From UBA6107 sp034430175 (GTDB taxonomy: Bacteria > Chloroflexota > Anaerolineae > Anaerolineales > Anaerolineaceae): a stretch of DNA of 64,000 bases. Within the stretch, counting starts at the first letter, position 1. Each line of letters starts with the position of its first letter. Shown here piece after piece: positions 44,692 to 52,721 of the stretch. A program made the translations under genes and the position numbers. The stretch spans positions 139,198-203,197 of the forward strand of contig DAOUFI010000004.1 of assembly GCA_034430175.1 (NCBI GenBank), given 5' to 3'. Under the pieces are notes generated by a model. It made no database searches. It saw only the letters and a program-made list of their open reading frames with translations, and had not been told where the DNA came from.

Positions 44692-45411
44692 CTATTGATT
44701 TTTGACTTCGATTTCCGGTAGCGTCTCCAGATCGACTCCAAAACTCTCCAAATAATATCCGTCCACCCATAGTTGTACTTTGGTCTCGTCCACATCAATC
44801 GAAACGCCAATAGCTTTCCCTTCCTGGCCCTCGGTCACGTGGTACCAACCAGGGTATCCCTTTGCCTGCCCATCCACGGTGAAGCAGGCACCCCATTGGG
44901 CTTGTCCACCAAAAGCGGCATCCTTGCGCGGCGCCACCCTGAAGCTGTAGCCTACCTGGGTTTTCTCGTTCAGACACACAAAGATCGGGGCCACCGGTGT
45001 GGCCGTGATCGTCGCAGTCGGTAAAGGCGTTCCGGTTGGTTCCAGTGTTGCTGTAGCCGTGGCAGGTTCTTTGGTCGCAGTGGCAGTCGCGATAGGCACC
45101 ACTGATGGCTGCGCCGGCGCCATGGGTTGGTTCTTGGAAACGAGCATCAGTGCCAATGCAATGATCACCATAAGGCCCGCGACGGAACCACCAACCAGTG
45201 TCCATGGACTCTTGCTCACCAGCCATTCCTTCACCTGCGCGAAACGCCAGACGATCAATCCACCTGTCAGTACGATACCAAGCAGGAACAGGATCCATCC
45301 CAACACCGATTTACCAACGATCCCGCCGATCAATGCCAATACCGCGCCAGCTCCGATCCCTACCAGCACGATCCATTTGTTCAATCCATTCGATCCAATT
45401 GAATCCATCAT
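44692..45411 (-). CDS. Membrane protein with Thr/Pro-rich linker and extracytoplasmic domain
   Basis: 239 residues. Three helices (~13-35, ~37-52, ~73-92) are followed by a T/A/P-rich stretch (~94-140, PIATATATKEPATATATLEP) and a soluble domain with FRVAPRKDAAF and YPGWYHVTEGQEG. The domain may be SH3-like but I do not recognise it. The start overlaps the upstream GT stop by 4 bases (ATGA), so the two are cotranslated; the second ATG, three bases in, has better spacing from GGAGGA. A glycan- or wall-related role is inferred from the partner gene only. Confidence 0.7.
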   Translation of the reverse strand: MMDSIGSNGLNKWIVLVGIGAGAVLALIGGIVGKSVLGWILFLLGIVLTGGLIVWRFAQVKEWLVSKSPWTLVGGSVAGLMVIIALALMLVSKNQPMAPAQPSVVPIATATATKEPATATATLEPTGTPLPTATITATPVAPIFVCLNEKTQVGYSFRVAPRKDAAFGGQAQWGACFTVDGQAKGYPGWYHVTEGQEGKAIGVSIDVDETKVQLWVDGYYLESFGVDLETLPEIEVKNQ

Positions 45412-46961
45412 TCCTCCAAATCGCTTATTCCTGACCCCCGCAGGTCATAGATGATATATCCTTCGCCGGAATCGTAAACCGGGTAGGTTTGATCCAGATA
45501 GGCCTTAAACTCTGGCACTGAGTTCAGGTCGTCCAGCATCGTGACCACGAAATACTTCTGCCCCTTGGCCAGGTCTTCGAACGTTGCCGCCATGTCGCCA
45601 CTGTGACCAGCCAGGGCACGATGCTCCAACTCGTTCAAATCGGGCATGTAGGCAGCCTCGTACCAGCCGTAATATGCCAGACGACCGTTATAATCGTCCG
45701 TCATCCCCAGCGAACTGGACCCTCTCAATTCGTCGCCCAGTTTTTGCCAGAATTGCGCCTGGCTGCGGTAATCGCTCCGTTTGAAATCGTTACGTACCTG
45801 CCAGATTGTCTCACCGACGATGGCAAAAAGCAAAATAAATGTGAATGTCTTGAAGAACCAGCCAGGTTTGATAAGCTCCCCTGCCCGCTTCAAAAGCACC
45901 TCTGCCACCGCGGCCAACCCAATCGCGGTGATCGGGATAATGGCCAGGTGATAATAATCGTGGGTGGTATAATAATATATGAAGAAAGCCCCGAAGAGAA
46001 TATACCCGATCCATAACCCGAGCACCAGCGAGCGCTTTTCGTGTGAATCCAGCAGGGCAATCCCCAGCAACCCAAGCAAAAAGGCCGCGACACCCACCAC
46101 CGTGACGATCATGTTGTTCCAGCGCAGGTATGAAACCGGATCGATGAGCATTGATGGGATGATACGATTGATCACGGCGGAATTGCCGATGAATTTAAGC
46201 ACGAAAATTCCCAACAGATTGTAGATCAAGCCAGGCAGCAGCGCTGTCAGCCCCATCGCCCACACCTGCGGACTGCGCATGGCCTTCTTAAAGCCATATT
46301 TTCCGATCGCCAGCGCGATCATCGCGCCGCCCACGTAGAACATCGCCGTCAGCTTGGCATAAATCGTCAGTGCGCCCAACAAACCTGCCAGCAGCGCCCT
46401 GCCCCAGCCCGGTTTCTCGCTCCAGCGGTAAACCGCCCAGACCGTCCAGATGAGCAGTGTCACCATCAGGGGATCCGGCATGAAAGCCCGGCTGGCGGTG
46501 ATACCGTACGGGCAAAAGAGATAGAAACTCAATCCAAAGATCGCCCCATCAACGCTTACCAGCTTTTTGAGCAGCAGATATAGCGCCACCCCGCCAATCA
46601 GCCAGAACAGGCTGGCGTACAGGCGCGGATAGAACACATCCTCCCTACCGATCAACTGGTAGGTCCATCCCGCCAGCCGTTCCATGATCTCGGGTTCCTG
46701 CACGGGTTGGTTGCGCCATTCCGTCAGCGCCATGTCGCGCTGCCATTCTGGCGCGTCCTTTTCAGCGCGGTAGAACATTCCCCGTGCCTTGAGCATCGAT
46801 TGGAATTGGCGCGCTGGATGGAAATCTAGCGGCAGGTCGGTGAGATCGTAGACGCGAATGCCCAACGCGAGCACGTACAGAATCACCAGGCAGAGGACGA
46901 TCTGCCATTGTTTTTTGAAAAGGACGGAGTTTAAGGGTTGGTTGTTCAAAGATTTCCTCAC
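45408..46961 (-). CDS. PMT/ArnT-type (GT39-like) membrane glycosyltransferase
   Basis: 517 residues from a GTG start, about 11-12 helices. The first loop has DLTDLPLDFHPARQFQS, where Asp-Phe-His matches the DE/DD-type acidic motif of lipid-sugar-dependent transferases, and SRAFMPDPLMV is typical of PMT family helix 4. A soluble C-terminal part follows (~400-517, LDDLNSVPEFKAYLD). It would move a sugar from a polyprenyl-linked donor to protein, lipid or glycan at the outer membrane face. It is cotranscribed with the membrane protein at 44692. The start is uncertain, as no clear ribosome site is seen. Confidence 0.8.
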   Translation of the reverse strand: MRKSLNNQPLNSVLFKKQWQIVLCLVILYVLALGIRVYDLTDLPLDFHPARQFQSMLKARGMFYRAEKDAPEWQRDMALTEWRNQPVQEPEIMERLAGWTYQLIGREDVFYPRLYASLFWLIGGVALYLLLKKLVSVDGAIFGLSFYLFCPYGITASRAFMPDPLMVTLLIWTVWAVYRWSEKPGWGRALLAGLLGALTIYAKLTAMFYVGGAMIALAIGKYGFKKAMRSPQVWAMGLTALLPGLIYNLLGIFVLKFIGNSAVINRIIPSMLIDPVSYLRWNNMIVTVVGVAAFLLGLLGIALLDSHEKRSLVLGLWIGYILFGAFFIYYYTTHDYYHLAIIPITAIGLAAVAEVLLKRAGELIKPGWFFKTFTFILLFAIVGETIWQVRNDFKRSDYRSQAQFWQKLGDELRGSSSLGMTDDYNGRLAYYGWYEAAYMPDLNELEHRALAGHSGDMAATFEDLAKGQKYFVVTMLDDLNSVPEFKAYLDQTYPVYDSGEGYIIYDLRGSGISDLEE

Positions 46962-47160
46962 AGGCCTAAATGACAGCGTCCATTATACCCAATCCACTGC
47001 ATTCCCGCTGAAAGCTTGTAATAAAATTCTCCCATTCTATCTTGTGGAGAGCGGCCAGGAGTGAGAAACGTATTCAGTTATACACTGCGCCTTGGGTTAA
47101 ATAGTATTCACTAAATAATTGAATGCGATTCTACCGAAGAGGTGCCGGGCAAATAAATTC

Positions 47161-47574
47161 TTAATTCAGTTTTTGCGCCTCCTCGTATAGCGCCTTTTCT
47201 TCGTCAGTTTTTGGCTCAAAGTTGATGCCATGCGGGAGGGGTTTTCCATCCAGATCAACGTGGATGAATGTGATGAAGCCACGAACCGCCACTTTGCCAT
47301 TGACCGACACCTGGATGTTCGCGACGATCTTGGTCTCACCGGTCATCACCACCCGGCTGGTGAATGTTGCCAGTTCTCCTTTGCGGATCGGACGGGTGAA
47401 CGTCATACCGTGGATCTTGAGGCAGACGATGTTCTCTGGTTTGGTCATCGATGCCGCTGCAATGAAACCGGATTCGACAAACCACTCGGCAGTGCGCCCG
47501 GCGTAAAGCGTACCATGATGATTCAGGTCTTCCCCTTTGACGAGATGAACGGATGTGTAAACCGGAAACTCCAT
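47161..47574 (-). CDS. Acyl-CoA thioesterase, hotdog fold (YciA-like)
   Basis: 137 residues from MEFPVYTSVHLV, with AAGGAG upstream. LNHHGTLYAGRTAEWFVESGFIAA matches the catalytic helix region of 4HBT/BFIT hotdog thioesterases (NHHGTLYGG type), with the Asp/Glu-bearing helix, and TFTRPIRKGELATF follows. It hydrolyses acyl-CoA in the cytoplasm; chain-length preference is unknown. Confidence 0.9.
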   Translation of the reverse strand: MEFPVYTSVHLVKGEDLNHHGTLYAGRTAEWFVESGFIAAASMTKPENIVCLKIHGMTFTRPIRKGELATFTSRVVMTGETKIVANIQVSVNGKVAVRGFITFIHVDLDGKPLPHGINFEPKTDEEKALYEEAQKLN

Positions 47575-47719
47575 TTTTTTCTCCTTGTGTTGGCACAGAT
47601 AAATAAGATAAGCGATTGTAGTACCAGGCATGATGATAATACAGGTGAATTTGTCACATAATTGTCATATGTTTGGGTTTAGATATTTTCCGAATTATCC
47701 ATTAACACATCCAAACGAT

Positions 47720-48134
47720 TAGCCACCGTTTAATTGACCGCAGGCTGCCCAACGCCTTACGAAATCACCTGCCGCGGGGCTTGGAACTTCAAACCCACCG
47801 GCAACGAACCGGGATATTGCAAGAAATCAGCCACACCTCCACAGTGAAGATCGTGGCGATCATCACCACGGCTTCATGCTCCAATGCTCAGATCACCGCA
47901 CAGGTCACCGATGGTTCCAACTGGGATCATTCCTGGAGTTCAGCCATAACGCTGTTAATCGGCGGTGATTGCAAGCACCCTGATTCCAGCGCTTAGGCCG
48001 TCTGATACGAAGATCCGGGCACCTACACGATCACGGCTTCGGCACCCACATTTGGCATCACCCCCGCTTCTGTCAAGGGAATAATTGGCTTTGGCCAGAA
48101 GAGCCTAACCCAGTTCATTACCAGACCAAGATAA
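47720..48134 (+). pseudogene. Decayed coding remnant, possibly of a secreted Ig-like protein
   Basis: Two frames hold protein-like stretches. In one, GCPTPYEITCRGAWNFKPTG runs until a stop near 47843. In the frame of 47781-48134, ITTASCSNAQITAQVTDGSN and YEDPGTYTITASAPTFGITP are readable but separated by in-frame TAG (47994-47996) and TGA (48003-48005). The content looks like an extracellular beta-rich domain. Two stops plus a shift indicate a dead gene rather than a real ORF. It fills most of the gap between 47575 and 48238. Confidence 0.45.
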
Positions 48135-48238
48135 AGATAATCAGTAAACCTGGTTTGACTGAACAAATCGATTGGTTCAATAAATGGTTCAAAGAACTCG
48201 AAAGGCCTTGCTTTTTGATTTCTTTGAATTTTTACTTC

Positions 48239-48649
48239 TTACGTCGCCTTTTTTGGGGTAAGCAGGAATAATGATCCAACCCCGAGAACCAACTCCACTG
48301 CCCCGGCCAGAACCAGGTGCCACTGATAGGAGTCAAAGAATATATGGAAGATACTTGTCGGTGAAAAACCAGAAACATACGAAATGGGGATAAATAGAAT
48401 CAGCGTCCCGAAGAGGATAGTTCCTAGCGCAATCAGTTTCGGCATGTGCATCTCTTCCAGCCGGGTTGCGAGACAGACGATCACCGCTGCGAACAGAATG
48501 GCCGCTGCTACGTCATAGAGCAATATCCATCGACCCAAAGTGAAATCTCCAGTGTTTAGCTTGACCAATTCATCTCTGACCAGATCGATGCCGCTTCCAA
48601 TTACGGGGAAGATCACCAATAATGCATAAAACCGGATTTTTTTGAACAT
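48239..48649 (-). CDS. Small four-helix membrane protein, unknown function
   Basis: 136 residues from MFKKIRFYALL, preceded by GAAGGAG. Four hydrophobic segments (IRFYALLVIFPVIG; ILLYDVAAAILFAAVIVCL; LIALGTILFGTLILFIPI; WHLVLAGAVELVLGVGSLFLL). It resembles small DoxX/DUF4386-like membrane proteins only in size and pattern. It is divergent from the PadR operon, so the palindrome at 48707 could also affect it. Confidence 0.7.
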   Translation of the reverse strand: MFKKIRFYALLVIFPVIGSGIDLVRDELVKLNTGDFTLGRWILLYDVAAAILFAAVIVCLATRLEEMHMPKLIALGTILFGTLILFIPISYVSGFSPTSIFHIFFDSYQWHLVLAGAVELVLGVGSLFLLTPKKAT

Positions 48650-48685
48650 ACCGTTTCTCCTTCCCTCTTCAGTAAATTTTACCAC

Positions 48686-48728
48686 TTGACAAGATATGGA
48701 TTTCGTAATATTCTATATATAGAATATT
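48686..48728 (+). promoter_or_regulatory. Promoter of PadR operon with overlapping 22-bp palindrome
   Basis: TTGACA lies at 48686-48691 and TATTCT (48709-48714) at 17 bases. The perfect palindrome 48707-48728 (half-site AATATTCTATA) covers the -10 and start region. This position is typical of autorepression by a PadR protein. Confidence 0.7.
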
Positions 48729-48745
48729 ATATAACAAGGATATTT

Positions 48746-49297
48746 ATGACCAATTCAGAACTGATCCTGCTAAGCCTGATCGCCGAAAAGCCCCGCCACG
48801 GCTATGAGATCGAGACGGTCATCGAAGAACGAGGCATGCGCAACTGGACGGAGATTGCTTTCTCGTCGATATATTTTCTGCTTGGCAAGCTCGTTAAGAA
48901 TGGTCTGGCAAGTTCGGTGATGACACCTGCTGCCGGGCGTGGACCCGCGCGCAAGGTCTTCTCGATCACTCCCTCCGGTATGGACGCCCTGCGCGACGGT
49001 GTGCTCGAGAGCGTGCGCAACCCCGATTGGGGCGACCAGGCTTTCCTCTTCGGCCTTTCCTGCCTGCCCATGCTCGGCCACGAGGGCAGCCTTGAAGCCC
49101 TCGAAGCCCGCCGCAACGCCCTGGAGCAAAAAAAGGATGAGCTGGCACAAAATCTGGCCGTGAACCTGACCGCTTTTCCCGCGCACGTGGCTGCCATGTT
49201 CACTTATTCGCTGGCCGTGCTCCAGGCCAACCTGGACTGGCTGACCGGTTATATCACCCAGTTGCAAAAAGGAGATCCCTTCAATGGAGAAAATTGA
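48746..49297 (+). CDS. PadR family transcriptional regulator
   Basis: 183 residues from MTNSELILLSLI, after AAGGA. The winged-helix PadR pattern is clear: LIAEKPRHGYEIETVIEERG, IYFLLGKLVKNGLAS, and the wing ARKVFSITPSG. A C-terminal helical dimerisation domain (~95-183) follows. PadR proteins usually repress detoxification or efflux genes and release on ligand binding. Its stop region overlaps the next gene by 14 bases. Confidence 0.92.
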   Translation: MTNSELILLSLIAEKPRHGYEIETVIEERGMRNWTEIAFSSIYFLLGKLVKNGLASSVMTPAAGRGPARKVFSITPSGMDALRDGVLESVRNPDWGDQAFLFGLSCLPMLGHEGSLEALEARRNALEQKKDELAQNLAVNLTAFPAHVAAMFTYSLAVLQANLDWLTGYITQLQKGDPFNGEN

Positions 49298-49898
49298 CCT
49301 GCGCAAGAAATATCATGACCTCTACTCCCCTTCCAAAAAGGAGTTCAGCTTCATCGAAGTGCCACCGCTGCAATATATCATGATCGACGGGAGCGGCGAC
49401 CCTGCCATCTCGCAGCGTTACCAGGAAACGATACAGGCGCTCTACTCGCTCTCGTACACCCTCAAATTCATGTTCAAGAAATCCCGCGAGCTTGACTATA
49501 CCGTGATGGGCCTCGAAGGTCTGTGGTGGATGCCCGACATGAACGAGTTCAGCCTGGCCAACCGCTCGCGCTGGCTGTGGACCTCGATGATACTGCAGCC
49601 CGACTTCATCACCGCCGTTGACTTCGAGGAAGCGCGCCGCCAGGTGATTGCCAAGGGCAAGGCACCGCTGGCTGCTGAAGCCCGCCTGGAGAGTTACACT
49701 GAGGGGCTGTCGTGCCAGATCATGTACCTCGGCGCCTACGCCGACGAGGCTCCCACCATCGCTGCCATGCACCAGTTCATCGCTGCGAATGGCTATGCGC
49801 TTACCTCCAAACATCATGAGATCTACCTCTCCGACGCGCGCCGGGTGGCTCCCGAGAAGAACAAGACCATCCTGCGCCAGCCGGTGAAGAAGAGTTAA
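49284..49898 (+). CDS. GyrI-like small-molecule-binding domain protein
   Basis: 204 residues. FSFIEVPPLQYIMIDGSGDP and YEGLEGLWWMPD-like segments (MGLEGLWWM) fit the stand-alone GyrI-like/SAV2848 family, which bind cationic lipophilic molecules or hydrolyse cyclopropanoid cytotoxins. It overlaps the PadR gene by 14 bases, so the two proteins are made together. A role as ligand sink or detoxifier working with PadR is plausible, not shown. Confidence 0.87.
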   Translation: MEKIDLRKKYHDLYSPSKKEFSFIEVPPLQYIMIDGSGDPAISQRYQETIQALYSLSYTLKFMFKKSRELDYTVMGLEGLWWMPDMNEFSLANRSRWLWTSMILQPDFITAVDFEEARRQVIAKGKAPLAAEARLESYTEGLSCQIMYLGAYADEAPTIAAMHQFIAANGYALTSKHHEIYLSDARRVAPEKNKTILRQPVKKS

Positions 49899-49903
49899 CC
49901 CTG

Positions 49904-50815
49904 ATGGCAGTTCTCTCCCCCGCCGTCCGTGCCTGGATCTGCTCGGCTGCCGGTTCCGGTGTCCGCTTTCTCAGCAGCCGTGAGCTAAAAGGTTCCTCGT
50001 CGGCCACTCTGTACCGCGTCACCCTGCTGCAGGGCTCAAAGCCAGTCCATGTGGTGCTACGCCTGTTCACAAACCGCGAGTGGCTGGCTGTTGAACCCGA
50101 TATCCCCGAGCACGAGGCAGCCGCGCTCGACAAAGTGTCCGCTGCCGGTCTACCCGTGCCGCGATTGCTCACCGTCGACCCCCGCGGAGCTGCCTGTGGG
50201 CTCCCCGCCCTGCTGATGAGCGAAGTCCCCGGCCGCGTGAACCTGCTGCCCACGGACATCGAAAACTGGCTGCGCCAATCCGCCGAATTCCTACTGCGTC
50301 TGCACGCCATCGACCCCGGCGATTTTGCTTGGCGCTACCGCCCTTATTTCAAAATCGCGGAACTGGCAGTCCCCACCTGGACCTCGCAGCCGCAGCTCTG
50401 GGAGCGTGCCATCACGGTCGCCAACTCCCCCGCTCCATCAACGCCACAGCGCTTCATCCACCGCGATTTCCACCCCGTCAACCTGTTGTGGCGTGGCAAT
50501 CGTCTAAGCGGTGTGGTCGATTGGGTCAACGCCTGCCTCGGCCCTGCCGGCATTGACGTGGCCTGGGCGCGCCACAACCTGGCCGCCATGTACGGCGTCC
50601 CCATGGCCGACCGTTGGCTCGATGTCTGTCAGGACGTAATGGGTTCCAGTTTTGTCTATCATCCTTACTGGGATCTTATCACCCTGCTCGAAATCCTGCC
50701 CGGCCCCATCGATATCTACCCTCCCTGGCTGGTTTTCGGTCTCAGCCACCTGACCCCACGCATAATCGCTGAGCGCGACGAAGCTTATCTTGACAGCCTC
50801 CTCAAGCGGTTCTGA
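49904..50815 (+). CDS. Aminoglycoside phosphotransferase family protein (APH/ChoK-like kinase)
   Basis: 303 residues. Brenner's motif HRDFHPVNLLW puts catalytic D188 and N193 in place; the metal-binding VVDWVNA has D206. The N-lobe Lys region is diverged. Family members phosphorylate antibiotics, choline or other small hydroxyl compounds. It starts six bases after the GyrI-like gene in the PadR operon. Antibiotic resistance is possible but unproven. The base composition is visibly GC-rich relative to neighbours. Confidence 0.9.
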   Translation: MAVLSPAVRAWICSAAGSGVRFLSSRELKGSSSATLYRVTLLQGSKPVHVVLRLFTNREWLAVEPDIPEHEAAALDKVSAAGLPVPRLLTVDPRGAACGLPALLMSEVPGRVNLLPTDIENWLRQSAEFLLRLHAIDPGDFAWRYRPYFKIAELAVPTWTSQPQLWERAITVANSPAPSTPQRFIHRDFHPVNLLWRGNRLSGVVDWVNACLGPAGIDVAWARHNLAAMYGVPMADRWLDVCQDVMGSSFVYHPYWDLITLLEILPGPIDIYPPWLVFGLSHLTPRIIAERDEAYLDSLLKRF

Positions 50816-50922
50816 GTTTCTCCACACATCTCCCCTGCTACTTCATTAAATCTTGGCAATCCAAAAGGTCAAGGATGCTATAATCGGCGAGGTTTTCATT
50901 TTTGATTTGGAGAGTTCTCATT

Positions 50923-51696
50923 ATGCAAAAGAAGTTAGTAATCCTGCTTGTAACCTTCAGCCTTCTCCTGGCGAGTTGCGCCCCCAAAAACAACAGCACC
51001 GCTGCGGTTGATACTGAAGAAGTCAGTTCAACAGAAGCCGCCTCCCTGGATGCGACCGATATCTCCAGCGCGCTCAACCTGGTACTCGGTACCACCGACC
51101 GCCCCAGTGTGTTTTCTTCGTATCACATTGAGATCGTGCTTGATTCGCCCATACTCGGTGACGATAACGTCACAATCACCAACGAGACCGTCAAGATTTC
51201 GGCTGACGTGGCAGGCGAGAACATCCACATCATCCAGCTCGACCCGGGCGCTACCGCGACAAAAGAGGGGTATATCCTCGGTGATACCGAATATAAGATT
51301 GTGGACGGCGAGAAACAGGAAACCAACGGCTTGATCGCTCTGGCCTGGGCCATGTGGCCGCTCAAAGTGGTGGTTCCTTACGCTTTTGCTGTCAATTACG
51401 GCACAAAGGCCGGCACCGACACCGTTGATGGCCGCAGCGCGGACGTCTACTCGTTTGATACCGCCGATGCTCCAGCAGACGTCCTGGCCTACCTGAACGC
51501 TGCCGATGCCACCGGCACCACCAGCGCCAAAGGCACCGTCTGGATCGATAAGGAGACCGGCGCCATGCTCAAGCTCGATATGAGCTACACCGAGAATTTT
51601 AGCGACAATGATGGCAAGGTCATCGGCACCGGTTCCGGTACCGTCACCCTCGAGCTTAGCGGCATCAACCAGACCACCGTGGAGATTCCCCAGTAA
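50923..51696 (+). CDS. Lipoprotein, LppX/LprAFG-like
   Basis: 257 residues from MQKKLVILL, with TGGAGAG upstream. Lipobox LASC (Cys at ~19). The mature part has beta-rich segments with PSVFSSYHIEIVLDSP, VDGRSADVYSFD and GTVWIDKETGAMLKLDMSY, like the half-barrel LppX_LprAFG/LolA fold that carries lipids. It stands alone before a REP-like palindrome and a shared terminator. A second such lipoprotein at 54591 is coupled to an MFS transporter. Confidence 0.75.
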   Translation: MQKKLVILLVTFSLLLASCAPKNNSTAAVDTEEVSSTEAASLDATDISSALNLVLGTTDRPSVFSSYHIEIVLDSPILGDDNVTITNETVKISADVAGENIHIIQLDPGATATKEGYILGDTEYKIVDGEKQETNGLIALAWAMWPLKVVVPYAFAVNYGTKAGTDTVDGRSADVYSFDTADAPADVLAYLNAADATGTTSAKGTVWIDKETGAMLKLDMSYTENFSDNDGKVIGTGSGTVTLELSGINQTTVEIPQ

Positions 51697-51714
51697 ATTA
51701 TCGATTGATTGTAG

Positions 51715-51735
51715 GGGCACAGCGTTGCTGTGCCC
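51715..51735. repeat. REP-like palindrome GGGCACAGC/GCTGTGCCC
   Basis: 9-bp perfect arms with a GTT loop, preceded by GTAG. Member of the window's GGGGCAC...GTGCCCC family. Confidence 0.8.
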
Positions 51736-51749
51736 ATTCCGTAAAAAAG

Positions 51750-51775
51750 ACTCCCGGTCGCCCGGGAGTTTTTTA
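51750..51775. terminator. Bidirectional terminator between lipoprotein and secF
   Basis: ACTCCCGG (51750-51757) pairs with CCGGGAGT (51762-51769), loop TCGC, with T6 after and A6 before, so it works for both convergent transcripts. Confidence 0.92.
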
Positions 51776-51785
51776 TATTCGTTTG

Positions 51786-52712
51786 TTATTTGAGCAGTTC
51801 TTTCATCTTTTCGCGGTTGAACCAGTATCTCCATTCATGATTCTCCCAAACGACCAGCACGGGAGCGGCGTTGAAGATGGAGGAGTACGTACCACTGAAC
51901 ACACCGATGAGCAGAATGACCACAAAGTGACGAATGGTGACGCCGCCGAACAATGCCAAAGCCAGCAGGCACAACAGCACGGTCAACTGTGTGTTGATGG
52001 AGCGTGCCAGGGTTTGCACGGTGGAGTGATTCACTACCTGGGTGAAGCCAATGCGGCGATAGAGATGGCTGTTCTCTCGGATGCGGTCGAACACCACGAT
52101 AGTATCATGCACCGAAAAGCCGATGACGGTGAGCAGCGCCGTGAGGAAGAGCGAATCCACCTCCCAGCCCAGAAAGTGAGCCAGCAACGCTTCCATACCG
52201 CAAACCACTGCTACATCATGCAGCATGGCCAGAATGGCCGACACACCGTAGCGGAAAGCATGTTCAACGCCGCGGAAGGCAAAGGTGATGTAAAGGATGA
52301 TCGCCAGGGCTGCCGCGATGACCGCGTAAACAGCGCCTGTGGCCACTTCAGAGCCAACCGTGGGACCTACCGTGGTGAACTGGCTGATCGTCACGTCGGC
52401 ATTATAAGTCGTCTTCATTGCTGCGACGATCTCTTCTTTTTTCGTCTCATCAATCTCCACGGAGCGGATGATCAAACCGTCGTCACCGGAGGTCTGCACC
52501 TGGGCGTCTTTGATGCCGTGAGCGGTATAGAGCGCGATCACGTCTTCAGAGGCCGGGCGCGCCGTTGCGGGGGCGAATTTTACTTCGAGCACCGAACCGC
52601 CGGTGAAATCAATGGCCAGGGGGAAACCCCAGGCGATGAGAGCTGCGATACCAGGGACGATAACGAGCAGCGAAATGAGGAAGTAGATATACCTGTGTTT
52701 GATGATATTCAT
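51786..52712 (-). CDS. secF: Protein translocase subunit SecF
   Basis: 308 residues, six helices. IDFTGGSVLEV (first periplasmic domain start) and GFSVHDTIVVFDRIREN are SecF marks, and SGTYSSIFNAAPVLVVWE ends the helical bundle. It works with SecD using the proton gradient to complete protein export. It starts 9 bases after the secD stop, in the usual secD-secF order. Confidence 0.96.
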   Translation of the reverse strand: MNIIKHRYIYFLISLLVIVPGIAALIAWGFPLAIDFTGGSVLEVKFAPATARPASEDVIALYTAHGIKDAQVQTSGDDGLIIRSVEIDETKKEEIVAAMKTTYNADVTISQFTTVGPTVGSEVATGAVYAVIAAALAIILYITFAFRGVEHAFRYGVSAILAMLHDVAVVCGMEALLAHFLGWEVDSLFLTALLTVIGFSVHDTIVVFDRIRENSHLYRRIGFTQVVNHSTVQTLARSINTQLTVLLCLLALALFGGVTIRHFVVILLIGVFSGTYSSIFNAAPVLVVWENHEWRYWFNREKMKELLK

Positions 52713-52721
52713 GGGTTCCTC

